Below, in pieces: positions 14,906 through 23,030 of a DNA stretch of 35,842 bases. Under the pieces are notes generated by a model, which saw nothing but the letters and a program-made list of their open reading frames with translations, ran no database searches and had not been told where the DNA came from. Position 1 is the first letter of the stretch; every line of letters starts with the position of its first letter. Source of the DNA: UBA9715 sp045614225 (GTDB lineage Bacteria > Actinomycetota > Coriobacteriia > Coriobacteriales > Eggerthellaceae); contig JAZLCO010000015.1 of assembly GCA_045614225.1 (NCBI GenBank), forward strand, positions 1-35,842. Direction: 5' to 3'. Position numbers and translations under genes: made by a program.

Positions 14906-16120
14906 TCACTGATTGCGTCCGTGAGCGAAATGGTAGTACCCCAAACCAGCCAAAGCCACCAAGCTGCATATCACGTACATCATGGGATACCCGAGCGAAC
15001 CGACAACGAAGCCCAACAAAAGCGGGCCGATTCCGCACCCGAAATCGCAGAGTAGATAGAACGTTGCAATGCCCGGTGCTGCCTTCGACCCACCCGACAG
15101 CCTCCCGATGACGGCAAGGCCCGCGCTCATGCATGTGCCGAAACCCGCAGCAGCGAACAAGCCGATGCAAAGAAACAAAACGGGTGCTGAAACGAGCGAA
15201 CAGGCAGCACAAATCATCGTGCACGCAGCAGCGCAAGCGATAGACGGATAGAGAACTGCGTTCTCGCCACGGCGGTCTTGAAGACGACCGATAGGAGGCC
15301 GCATGAGAATCAAAGAAACCGAGTACACGAGGAAAACGCCTGCGGCCCATCCTTCAAGCCCGATTGTCACCGAATACGCATCGACGAACGAGTTGACAGC
15401 CGAGTACGAAAATGCCACGAGGAACATGTAGAACGAGAACTTCCTGGTGGCAGGATCGAATATCGAGGATAGCTTGAATTTCGGCACCTTCTCCAGAGCT
15501 GCATGCGTTCCCTCCTTGGGCGGTGAACCCGCCGAAAGAAACAACGTTATGCCCAACGACACCGCAGCAAGAATCGAGCAGACGAAGTACAGCGCACTGT
15601 AATCGAAGTTTCCAGCTACAAGCAGGCCAAACAATGGTCCGATACCCGTACCGAGCGAGTTCGAAACCATGAACCAACCCGTCCCCTCGCCCATAACCTC
15701 AACCGGAACGATCTCGGTGACAAGGGCTGGCATGGTCGTGTTCGCGATTCCAAACGAGACGCCGTGCAGGAACCGAATCGCGAACATGAGTGGCAAGCTC
15801 GTGTCGCCCACAAAGTACGACAAGCAACTCGCAAGCATGAGCACAAGGGCCAATACCGAGCAACGCTTGAGCCCGAACGCATCAGCATAGCGCCCTGCCG
15901 CGATGCGCGCGAGCGCTGCGCCGACGAGAAAGATCGAAGCAACGAACCCCGCCGTGCTGTCGGGGCACGAAAACGCCTCCATCGCATGGCGTGCCATCGT
16001 GGTCATGAACAAGAAGTACACACCTACGACAATGAAGTGGGCCACGAAGAGCATGACGAAATTCGGCGACAAGAAGCCGCGCGGCTTTTCGATGGTGGTC
16101 TGCGAATCGTTTTCAGTCAT
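14906..16120 (-). CDS. MFS transporter of unknown substrate
   Basis: A 404-residue, 12-helix major facilitator protein. After a 20-residue polar N-terminus come hydrophobic helices, with loop motif GRYADAFGLKRCS between helices 2 and 3 and a second-half loop GRLQDRRGENAV. Helix 5 carries the proline-rich NTTMPALVTEIVP seen in drug and small-molecule exporters of the DHA1/YfcJ type. It has no clear ribosome-binding site, so the start is less certain. It is divergent from the NimA-like gene, with 132 bp between, and is 196 bp upstream of glmM on the same strand. The substrate cannot be inferred. Confidence 0.85.
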   Translation of the reverse strand: MTENDSQTTIEKPRGFLSPNFVMLFVAHFIVVGVYFLFMTTMARHAMEAFSCPDSTAGFVASIFLVGAALARIAAGRYADAFGLKRCSVLALVLMLASCLSYFVGDTSLPLMFAIRFLHGVSFGIANTTMPALVTEIVPVEVMGEGTGWFMVSNSLGTGIGPLFGLLVAGNFDYSALYFVCSILAAVSLGITLFLSAGSPPKEGTHAALEKVPKFKLSSIFDPATRKFSFYMFLVAFSYSAVNSFVDAYSVTIGLEGWAAGVFLVYSVSLILMRPPIGRLQDRRGENAVLYPSIACAAACTMICAACSLVSAPVLFLCIGLFAAAGFGTCMSAGLAVIGRLSGGSKAAPGIATFYLLCDFGCGIGPLLLGFVVGSLGYPMMYVICSLVALAGLGYYHFAHGRNQ

Positions 16121-16252
16121 GTTGGAGAATTCTAATTCTTTTTCCCAACATATAGCTCAAAAAACATCGCGATGCCCACAGATGTGCCATCACCATCCAC
16201 GCATTGCTGTTTCGGTAGAATGCAAACAAGACCATGGCGATTGGAGAGTTGC

Positions 16253-16753
16253 ATGTTCAGGGAAACCAGGCGAAAGAAGCAGGTTCTGTCCGAGCAGGAA
16301 TGCGCTGACATCCTCGCGCGCTGCGAATGGGGCGTACTCGGACTGCACGGCGATGACGGCTACCCTTACACGGTGCCGCTGAACTACGTCTATCACAACG
16401 GAATCGTTTACTTCCACAGCGCTCGTGCTGGCCATAAGATCGATGCCATCGACCGTGACGACAAAGCAAGTTTCTGCGTCGTCGACAAGAGCGATCTCGT
16501 ACCCGAGAAATTCGCAACAGCTTATTGGAGTGTTCTCGTCTTCGGCCGAATCCGCAAAGTGCAAGACGAAGAAGAGCGGATAGACGCGCTCACCGCACTC
16601 ACGGAAGCACTTGCCGGCCACGTTGACGAAGAAAGCAAGCATGCCGAAATTGCCTCGTGCGAAATGCGCGACAACGTCGAGATGCTCGCGCTCGTGCCCG
16701 AGTACATATCAGGCAAGCGGGCTGCCAACGCAATCCTCGCCCACCATGGGTAG
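16253..16753 (+). CDS. NimA-like pyridoxamine 5'-phosphate oxidase-family flavoprotein
   Basis: A 166-residue split-barrel protein of the Pyridox_ox_2 (NimA-like) family. Characteristic segments are CEWGVLGLHGDDGYPYTVPL near the N-terminus, VYFHSARAGHKIDAI and ASFCVVDKSDLVP in the middle, and SVLVFGRIRKV. Members bind FMN or related cofactors; NimA itself is linked to reduction and inactivation of 5-nitroimidazoles, but most family members have unknown substrates, so resistance should not be assumed. The start at 16253 follows TTGGAGAGTTGC; an upstream in-frame ATG at 16172 lacks support. It converges with the heme fusion gene, whose stop is 25 bp away. Confidence 0.88.
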   Translation: MFRETRRKKQVLSEQECADILARCEWGVLGLHGDDGYPYTVPLNYVYHNGIVYFHSARAGHKIDAIDRDDKASFCVVDKSDLVPEKFATAYWSVLVFGRIRKVQDEEERIDALTALTEALAGHVDEESKHAEIASCEMRDNVEMLALVPEYISGKRAANAILAHHG

Positions 16754-16777
16754 TCGCCCTATTCAGGTTGGCTTGGT

Positions 16778-18811
16778 TTACCCGAAATACGTCGGTGACG
16801 CCTTCTTGTACTCCTTCGTGGAAACGAGCACTCGCGGTTCGACACCTGCCAATGACTGGATGATGGAAACGCGCTCGTCGAGCTCTTCCTGCGTTTTCGC
16901 ATGAACCATTGCATACAGGTTGTACGGCCATTCCTCAGCGCGACGCCGTGCGTAGCAATGCGACACGAATGGAAGCTCGGAGAGCTTGGAACCGAGCTCA
17001 TCAAGCGCATCGGACGGAACGTCGAGAACCGTCATGCCGTTGAAGGCGTAACCCATCCTGCGGTGTTGTACGAACGCCCCGACACGGCGGATCGTCCCAT
17101 CGGCTTTCCAGGAGCGGAGCCGCTCGAGCACCCAATCCTCATCGGGGCATCCGGGAATCCCCGAGAATGGCCGCTCACTGATCAGATCATCCTGCATCCA
17201 GCGCACGAGCGCCCGATCGCGTGGATCATTCGCATCAAACGAACTTTGAGCAGGCGCCGCAACAACGGGAGCCGAAGCGCTTCCAAAATCGACCCGCACC
17301 TTGTACAAGGCAGTTGGGGGAAGGTTGATGACTTCGCAGCCCGTTTCGTCGCGAATCTCCTCGATGACGCGGTCGATTTCATCAAGCGAGCTCGCAATCG
17401 CCGTAAACCAGATGTTGAACTCATGGTTGCGCAAATAATTGTGGGTGATTTCAGGATGGGCGCTCACCATAGCAGCAATGCGGTCAACCTCGTCTTCGTC
17501 ACCCAGCGCCTTTACGCCGCACAACGTCGAGGTAAACCCAAGGCTGCGCGAGGAGAACGATGCGCCTATCCGCCTGATCATGTCATTACGCCGAAGCGAT
17601 TCGACAGCATCAATCACTTGGTTGCGCTCGAGTCCAAGGGTCTCAGCCAGCGCTCCGTACGGATCGCTTTCTATCGGAAACCCGCTTTGTATGACATCGA
17701 GTACACGCTGCTCGACAAGCTTCTTCGGCTGATAGGCACAATAGGGCTCCTCGGCCAAGTAATCGCCCGTTGCCGCAAGGGCACGAGCACGGCAACCACC
17801 GCAAACACGCTTGTACTCGCACAATCCGCACTTCCCCTTCAGACGCGAGAAGTCGCGCAAATCGGCGAACACCGGCGAGTTCTCCCAAATCTTCGAGAAA
17901 GGCTCTTCCTTGACGTTGCCGAGTTGCATGTCGAAGTACCCACACGGCTGCACGTCGCCGATGTGACTGATGAACGCGAACGTTATTCCACCCAAACATC
18001 CACGTGTCATCGCTTCCATCCCATACGTCTCCGGAGTGACTTCGCGGCCTTCCTTGGCGGAAAGTTGGCGGATGATACGGTAGTACTGCGGAGCGTCCGT
18101 CGGTTTGAAATGCAAGGGGCTCGTCTTCTGGCAGTGGTACGCCCAAGTGAGCACCTCCTCGTACTCGTCAGGCGTGAGCTCGACATCGACGAGGTCTTCC
18201 CCACGGCCTGTCGGCACGAGAAGAAACGGATGAAACGCTGCAGCATCGAGGTCGAGAGCAAGTTGGTGCATGTTATCCACGAGTCGATGGTTCATCTTCG
18301 TGATCGTCGTGTTCACCTGCACGCCGACGCCATTGGCGCGCAGGTTCCGCACGCCTTCGATTGTTTCGGCGAACGCCCCCTCTTCGCCGCGGAATGCGTC
18401 TTGGCCTTCCGCCGTCGGGAAATCGAGCGAAACCGAAACGCGCGGAATACCATGTTCGGCAATCTTGGCGGCAACCTCGTCAGTTATGAGCGTACCGTTT
18501 GTGCCGATAACTGGATTCAAACCCTTCTCATGCGCATAGTCGATGATTTCCCAAATATCGGACCGCATGAGCGGCTCTCCGCCTGTGAGAATGAGAATCG
18601 GATCGGTGATCGATGCAATGTCGTCCATGACGCGCTTGCATTCGTCGGGCGTCAACTCGCCTGGATACGGCTCGCAATGCGCAGCCGCCCTGCAATGTGC
18701 GCAGGCCAGGTTGCAACTACGCGTTATCTCCCACGCGATGATCCGCGGCGCCTTGATGCCGGTCCGCTCCTCGAATGCTTGAGCTGCCGCTCCGCTTCCA
18801 GGGCGCCTCAT
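16778..18811 (-). CDS. Fused AhbD-AhbA-AhbB: radical SAM heme synthase plus two siroheme decarboxylase domains
   Basis: A 677-residue chain with three parts. Residues 1-365 are a radical SAM/SPASM protein like AhbD: Cys33, Cys37 and Cys40 (CNLACAHC), LTGGEP, and a Cys-rich SPASM tail (CGLCEYKRVCGGC at 328-340). AhbD turns Fe-coproporphyrin III into heme b. Residues 369-508 match an AhbA/NirD-type Lrp-like siroheme decarboxylase (HTH, then THNYLRNHEFNIWFT). Residues 531-677 match AhbB/NirH (RRVGAFVQHRRMGY, SHCYARRRAEEWPYNLYAMV). AhbA and AhbB together decarboxylate siroheme to 12,18-didecarboxysiroheme. A 22-residue Ala/Ser-rich linker joins the last two. The start ATG at 18811 overlaps the ahbC stop as ATGA, with GGAG upstream, so translation is coupled. 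In known systems these are separate proteins. Confidence 0.88.
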   Translation of the reverse strand: MRRPGSGAAAQAFEERTGIKAPRIIAWEITRSCNLACAHCRAAAHCEPYPGELTPDECKRVMDDIASITDPILILTGGEPLMRSDIWEIIDYAHEKGLNPVIGTNGTLITDEVAAKIAEHGIPRVSVSLDFPTAEGQDAFRGEEGAFAETIEGVRNLRANGVGVQVNTTITKMNHRLVDNMHQLALDLDAAAFHPFLLVPTGRGEDLVDVELTPDEYEEVLTWAYHCQKTSPLHFKPTDAPQYYRIIRQLSAKEGREVTPETYGMEAMTRGCLGGITFAFISHIGDVQPCGYFDMQLGNVKEEPFSKIWENSPVFADLRDFSRLKGKCGLCEYKRVCGGCRARALAATGDYLAEEPYCAYQPKKLVEQRVLDVIQSGFPIESDPYGALAETLGLERNQVIDAVESLRRNDMIRRIGASFSSRSLGFTSTLCGVKALGDEDEVDRIAAMVSAHPEITHNYLRNHEFNIWFTAIASSLDEIDRVIEEIRDETGCEVINLPPTALYKVRVDFGSASAPVVAAPAQSSFDANDPRDRALVRWMQDDLISERPFSGIPGCPDEDWVLERLRSWKADGTIRRVGAFVQHRRMGYAFNGMTVLDVPSDALDELGSKLSELPFVSHCYARRRAEEWPYNLYAMVHAKTQEELDERVSIIQSLAGVEPRVLVSTKEYKKASPTYFG

Positions 18812-20007
18812 CTCGAAACTCCGATCTCTTCGTCGGTCAGATAGCACGCCGGGTCCGGAGCCCACAAATCACCCGTGGCCGCCTCTGCGCGAACGCGGAA
18901 ATTGCCTCCACAGATATCGAGGAAGCGGCATTCGCGGCAACGCCCTTTCACAAACGGGCGCTTGTCTTTCAGCTGGTACATGAGCTCACTTGCTTCGGTT
19001 GTCCGACTCACATCGGTCCAAATCTCCGAAAACGGACGCTCGCGTACGTTGCCGAAACTGAAGTGACGCCAGAACTGGTCGGCGTGAACCTCCCCATCCC
19101 AGCTCACGCACGAAATGCCATTGCCTGTCGAATTGCCCTGGTTCCACTTGAGCAGCTGCATGACATCGGCAGCGCGATCAGGGTCCTCCTCGAGCAGCTC
19201 CATATAGAGGTACGGCGCGTCGGCATGGTTGTCGACCGTCAAGATTTCAGGCTTGCCACCCTCGTCGAACCAGGTACGCGTCAAGTCCATTATGTGGCGT
19301 ACAACAGCTCGCGTCTGCTCGTGAGTCAGGTCGAGGTCCATCATCTCGGAGCCGCGTCCCGTATACACCAGATGATAGAAACATGCGCGCGGGATGCCGT
19401 GCTCACGCATGATATCGAAGACCGTATCGACTTCACGGTAGTTCAGCTTGTTGATGGTGAAGCGCAGCCCAACCTTTATACCAGCGGCTTTCGCATTGGC
19501 AACGCCTTCCATGGCGCGATCGAACGCGCCCGGCACACCGCGGAACTCGTCATGCGTCTCAGGGCCGCCATCGAGAGAAATGCCCACATACGACAGCCCC
19601 ACTTCCGCGAATTGTCGCGCAAGTTCGGGCGTTATGAGCGTTCCGTTCGTGGAGACGACGATGCGCATGCCCGCATTCTTCGCATACTGCATGAGTTCGA
19701 CCAGATCTTCGCGCACGCACGGCTCGCCGCCACTAAACAGAAGCACTGGCGAACCGAAAGCGGCGAGATCGTCGATCATCGCCTTTGCCTCGTCGGTGCT
19801 CAATTCGTCGTAGCGTTGCGCATCCGACCCTGCATAGCAATGGCGGCAACGAAGATTGCACGTCTTCGTGCAATTCCAAACGACCACCGGCTTCTTGTCG
19901 CGTGAAAACTGCAGGAGCCCACTTGGCAGCTCCTTGGAGCGCCGTTTGTAACGCAACACGTCCGAAGGCTCGACCGCGCCGCAATAGAGTTTCGAGATTC
20001 CGATCAT
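18808..20007 (-). CDS. ahbC: 12,18-didecarboxysiroheme deacetylase AhbC (radical SAM)
   Basis: A 399-residue radical SAM/SPASM enzyme that removes two acetate side chains from 12,18-didecarboxysiroheme to give Fe-coproporphyrin III. The N-terminus MIGISKLYCGAVEPSDVLRY followed by LLQFSRDKKPVVVWNCTKTC is the AhbC signature. The radical SAM cysteines are Cys50, Cys54 and Cys57, followed by LLFSGGEP. The C-terminal SPASM cysteines lie in CRECRFLDICGGNFRVRA and DPACYLT. It is the first gene of a two-gene unit with the AhbD-AhbA-AhbB fusion, so the pair covers all steps from siroheme to heme. The start follows AAGGATAGCGG. A LuxR-type regulator gene ends 120 bp upstream on the same strand. Confidence 0.92.
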   Translation of the reverse strand: MIGISKLYCGAVEPSDVLRYKRRSKELPSGLLQFSRDKKPVVVWNCTKTCNLRCRHCYAGSDAQRYDELSTDEAKAMIDDLAAFGSPVLLFSGGEPCVREDLVELMQYAKNAGMRIVVSTNGTLITPELARQFAEVGLSYVGISLDGGPETHDEFRGVPGAFDRAMEGVANAKAAGIKVGLRFTINKLNYREVDTVFDIMREHGIPRACFYHLVYTGRGSEMMDLDLTHEQTRAVVRHIMDLTRTWFDEGGKPEILTVDNHADAPYLYMELLEEDPDRAADVMQLLKWNQGNSTGNGISCVSWDGEVHADQFWRHFSFGNVRERPFSEIWTDVSRTTEASELMYQLKDKRPFVKGRCRECRFLDICGGNFRVRAEAATGDLWAPDPACYLTDEEIGVSR

Positions 20008-20127
20008 GTAGTACCGCTATCCTTACTGCAAACGTGCATGCGCAACTGGACAGCCCAGCCGCCTTACCTTGCCCACAGTAGGAAAGATAGACCGGTAACG
20101 TAACTGCGATAATTGATAGTCTTTTTA

Positions 20128-21621
20128 TTATCCCTGTTCAACAGGCATATCTTTAAGGAAGAGCTCTATCAGCTCGTTTCTCGAATGCACATCGAACTTG
20201 CGGTAGATGTTCTGCTGATGGAAACGCACCGTGCTGTTGGAAACGACGAGCTTCTCAGCAATATAGGCACATGAGAAACCCTGAGCTGTGAGTTGAGCAA
20301 CCTCGATCTCACGCGGCGTCAACCCGTATTCTGCAGCATGGTTTTCCACACGCTCGAGCATCGTATCTGTTGAGCTTTCGCTTGCTTCAGCCTCGGCGTC
20401 TTCTCGCATGTCCGACTGCAAGTCATCCGAATTCCCGGAAATCTCACTGAACTGCGCTCTGCGAACAGCGTCGAGTCCGAACGCTTTGCGATAGACCGCG
20501 AGCGTCACAGCGAACAAGATGACGAGCGCAATGATTGCCAGTCCGGCTACACCTCCCAAGTTCTGCATGCTGCGTGGGAGCGCAGACCCGAGCAAAGACC
20601 CGACCATGGTAGCGAGCGATCCGTTTGCCAAAATGAGGATCACCCCCGCCAAAGCTGCGTGGGGCACACGCAAGGTCGAGAACATTCCCGCGAAAATCAT
20701 CCAGAAGAGGAAGCATCCGCAGAATACCGACGCAAGCACGAGACCCAAGGCGATTTGCATAGACTCGCGCATCGAAATGCAGGAAAAACCGAGAGCCAGG
20801 ATAAACAGCACCATCACCGGCACCCATACCACGTGCACCCAATTACGGGCCTTTGCCATTATGGCTATCGTTGCACCTGTCGTTGCCACGATGGCCAAAC
20901 CGAACGCGAAGTAGTTTGGCGACCAGGAATGAAGCCACGCCAACCTAATCGCAACACCGTACACGACCGTTGCGAGGAAACCACACGACAGCACCATCAC
21001 GATAGAAATCCAGGGAAGCCTAGCTGCTTCGCTTCTGCCAAGCGGCCCGTCTGGTTCGAGCGAATCGACCCCGCGATTGGAAAGCACAAGCGTGCTGCCC
21101 GAAACAAACGCCGTGACCACGGCGACGATGAGACCGAGGGCGTCATCAACAAGCGGCACTACCGAGATGATGAAACCCGCCAAGCAGCCACCTGCCACGC
21201 ATGCGCCCACAATGGCGCCGACAGTCTGCCGACTTAGCACGAGCATCCATGCGTACATAAGCACCGCCGATGCCAGCCCTTCGAGCACGGCAGCCGCCGG
21301 CAAAACGGCACCCGAGCTGTCAACGGCGAACAGCATGGCTGCAGCTACAGCGCATGCTGTCGCACCCATGAGGGCCATTGCGTTCATCTTGAACCATTTG
21401 AACCAGCCCGCAAGCGCAAGGAGTACGAGCGCAGCGAGTGTCACGATAGACCGCACATTGTAATAGGGATCGACCGACTCGATAACGCCCTGCTCCAAAT
21501 AGCCGACGAAACCGAGCGAAACGAGTCGGACATACCCGATCATGCAGCCGAACCCCACGGCGAGCAGCACGAAGTCACGCATGCCATGCGTGCTCTTCGA
21601 CGTTGTCTCACCTGTGACCAT
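20128..21621 (-). CDS. Membrane-bound LuxR-family regulator
   Basis: A 497-residue protein with about twelve hydrophobic helices (residues about 10-400) and a C-terminal LuxR/FixJ HTH (about 430-495: YGLTPREIEVAQLTAQGFSC, STVRFHQQNIYRKF, HSRNELIELF). This architecture, a transporter-like sensor fused to a LuxR HTH, is a well-known expansion in Eggerthella and relatives. No receiver domain is present, so it probably senses a ligand in the membrane. The start at 21621 has AAAAAAGGGGGGTT upstream; an in-frame extension to 21663 is less likely. It is followed 120 bp later by ahbC in the same direction, so control of heme genes is possible but not shown. Confidence 0.9.
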   Translation of the reverse strand: MVTGETTSKSTHGMRDFVLLAVGFGCMIGYVRLVSLGFVGYLEQGVIESVDPYYNVRSIVTLAALVLLALAGWFKWFKMNAMALMGATACAVAAAMLFAVDSSGAVLPAAAVLEGLASAVLMYAWMLVLSRQTVGAIVGACVAGGCLAGFIISVVPLVDDALGLIVAVVTAFVSGSTLVLSNRGVDSLEPDGPLGRSEAARLPWISIVMVLSCGFLATVVYGVAIRLAWLHSWSPNYFAFGLAIVATTGATIAIMAKARNWVHVVWVPVMVLFILALGFSCISMRESMQIALGLVLASVFCGCFLFWMIFAGMFSTLRVPHAALAGVILILANGSLATMVGSLLGSALPRSMQNLGGVAGLAIIALVILFAVTLAVYRKAFGLDAVRRAQFSEISGNSDDLQSDMREDAEAEASESSTDTMLERVENHAAEYGLTPREIEVAQLTAQGFSCAYIAEKLVVSNSTVRFHQQNIYRKFDVHSRNELIELFLKDMPVEQG

Positions 21622-21957
21622 AACCCCCCTTTTTTCTTTTATTGTAGGCCATTCAATCATCAAATATGAAGAGACAAAACCGGCGGATTATCACCCTACT
21701 GTTAGACGACGGCCCTATCGCAAAGATGGATTCCGCTCCACATTCACGAGGGATGCACATCTCTTCCGTAAACTCATACGTGAAAAAGACGAGTGACGTA
21801 GCCAGTTTCGAGTAGCACATCAATACGAGCAAATCGAATACGAGCAGAGATCGCGGCGCGGTTATATGGTGCTGCGCTCTAAACGCACACAGTGAAATTG
21901 TGCGTTTCTGCAAATCGCTGTCGAATACTTGGCTGCCAAGAAAGACGGTTGAAAGAT
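21622..21957. promoter_or_regulatory. 336-bp divergent intergenic region
   Basis: No credible gene is visible. It must hold the promoters of the LuxR-type gene and the membrane protein at 21958. A perfect 10-bp direct repeat, AATACGAGCA, occurs at 21822-21831 and 21837-21846 (15-bp period), about 110 bp before the plus-strand start. It could be a regulator site. Confidence 0.35.
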
Positions 21958-22557
21958 ATGACTGAATTTGACAACGCAACTGCTCCGGCTTACGAAAAGC
22001 CGAAGCGCTACACCTATGTTGATTGCTTGCGCGGAACCGTGCCCCTGCCCAAGCACGTGAACGGCGCAACGCTGTTCCAGGTGCTCATGGTGGGCGGTAT
22101 GGTGACGTTCATGGTCACGGTCAACGGCGTGCGCAACACAGGGCTCGATTTCCTCGTGAACTCGCATTGGCTTTACCCGTTGATGTTTTGCCTGGCGTTT
22201 CTGGTGCGCACCTTCTACGGTGCGCCGCTTGTGAACAAGCTTGCACCCAAACTTGTATTCAACTGCTTCGAAGGGACAGCACGGGCAATAGCCATGACCG
22301 TACTTAATGTCTGCTGCATGGCGCCCGTCATGTGCGCGATTGCCACGCTGCTCATCGTGGGACCCGATGATTTCCTCATGCGCTACATCACGACGCTGCC
22401 GATCGTCGCGCCTATGGCGATGGTCGTGAACTACTTCATCGTGGGCCCCATCGTGAAGCTCGTGTTCGCGAACAGGATCTCACCTGCCGGCGGCTTGGGT
22501 TTGTTGGAAAACTTGGAACAGCACGCCCCCAACCTCGCCCGCATGCTCGGCTGCTAA
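21958..22557 (+). CDS. Four-helix membrane protein, DUF2798-like duplicate
   Basis: A 199-residue membrane protein with two similar two-helix halves: about 40-100 (FQVLMVGGMVTFMVTVNG, WLYPLMFCLAFLVRTFYGAP) and about 120-180 (TVLNVCCMAPVMCAIATLL, APMAMVVNYFIVGPIVKLVF). The spacing of helices and the final small-residue-Pro pattern resemble the DUF2798 family, which has no known function; I hold that name loosely. The start at 21958 follows GGTTGAAAGAT; an upstream frame to 21892 is rejected for lack of a site. It is a single gene, ending 66 bp before the toxin-antitoxin operon. Confidence 0.65.
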   Translation: MTEFDNATAPAYEKPKRYTYVDCLRGTVPLPKHVNGATLFQVLMVGGMVTFMVTVNGVRNTGLDFLVNSHWLYPLMFCLAFLVRTFYGAPLVNKLAPKLVFNCFEGTARAIAMTVLNVCCMAPVMCAIATLLIVGPDDFLMRYITTLPIVAPMAMVVNYFIVGPIVKLVFANRISPAGGLGLLENLEQHAPNLARMLGC

Positions 22558-22587
22558 TCCGAACCAGATAGTTTTGCTTCTTTGATA

Positions 22588-22612
22588 TATACTATTGCGT
22601 ATTCGCAATAGT
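22588..22612 (+). promoter_or_regulatory. Promoter and palindromic operator of the zeta toxin-antitoxin operon
   Basis: A perfect inverted repeat ACTATTGCG-TATT-CGCAATAGT (22591-22612) overlaps a -10-like TATACT (22588-22593) and ends just before the AGGAG of the antitoxin gene. A HTH antitoxin bound here would block its own operon, the usual logic of type II systems. The -35 is not clear. Confidence 0.65.
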
Positions 22613-22622
22613 TAGGAGTGCT

Positions 22623-23030
22623 ATGCTGTCTGTCGAAGAAAGTGCGCGGATGCTTGGAATCAGCGGTGCACGCATCCGAAAACTGATTGCCGACGGGCTG
22701 TTGCCTGCCACAAAAGTGGGGCGATCTTGGACTATCGAAGAAGCCGCAGTCATGGACAGGCTTGCCGCAAAGCCCAAGGGAGGCCGTCCGCCCATCCAAG
22801 GTGTTTCCGCAATGAGCGGGCCCCCTGCGACGGATTCCGCTGCCGAGCAACTCCAGACCGAAAAGCTAAAGCGGCTGTATAACGAGTGCAAAGACGCCTT
22901 CAAGTTCAGACCGGGAGCAGCATGCATCGAAGCTGCCGAAAGCGCCGAAGAGGCTGCTTTCTACATGGCCGTCGCCGATTTCTTCCTCAAGCAGGAACAG
23001 GCCAAGCTCGTCAAAGCGGGAACGTACTGA
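22623..23030 (+). CDS. HTH antitoxin-like protein of zeta toxin pair
   Basis: A 135-residue protein. Residues 1-45 are a MerR/excisionase-like winged helix (LSVEESARMLGISGARIRKL, GLLPATKVGRSWTI). A Pro/Gly-rich linker (50-75) leads to a mainly helical C-terminal part (78-135) that probably binds and neutralises the toxin. It is not epsilon-like; a DNA-binding antitoxin of this kind combines repression and neutralisation. The start follows TTAGGAGTGCT. Its TGA stop overlaps the toxin ATG (TGATG), strong evidence of a translationally coupled pair. The palindrome directly upstream is a fitting operator. Confidence 0.75.
   Translation: MLSVEESARMLGISGARIRKLIADGLLPATKVGRSWTIEEAAVMDRLAAKPKGGRPPIQGVSAMSGPPATDSAAEQLQTEKLKRLYNECKDAFKFRPGAACIEAAESAEEAAFYMAVADFFLKQEQAKLVKAGTY

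Noticed and set aside
13417..15111. 564-codon open frame antisense to glmM
   Set aside because: No motif in its translation; it runs across the glmM start and into the MFS gene, both well supported on the other strand.
16253..16753. Calling this a nitroimidazole resistance gene
   Set aside because: The NimA-like family is broad and most members have no resistance role; nothing in the sequence or context shows it here.
16901..18844. 647-codon open frame antisense to the heme fusion gene
   Set aside because: Codon-bias shadow; no ribosome-binding site or recognisable motif, while the minus strand has two intact radical SAM/decarboxylase families.
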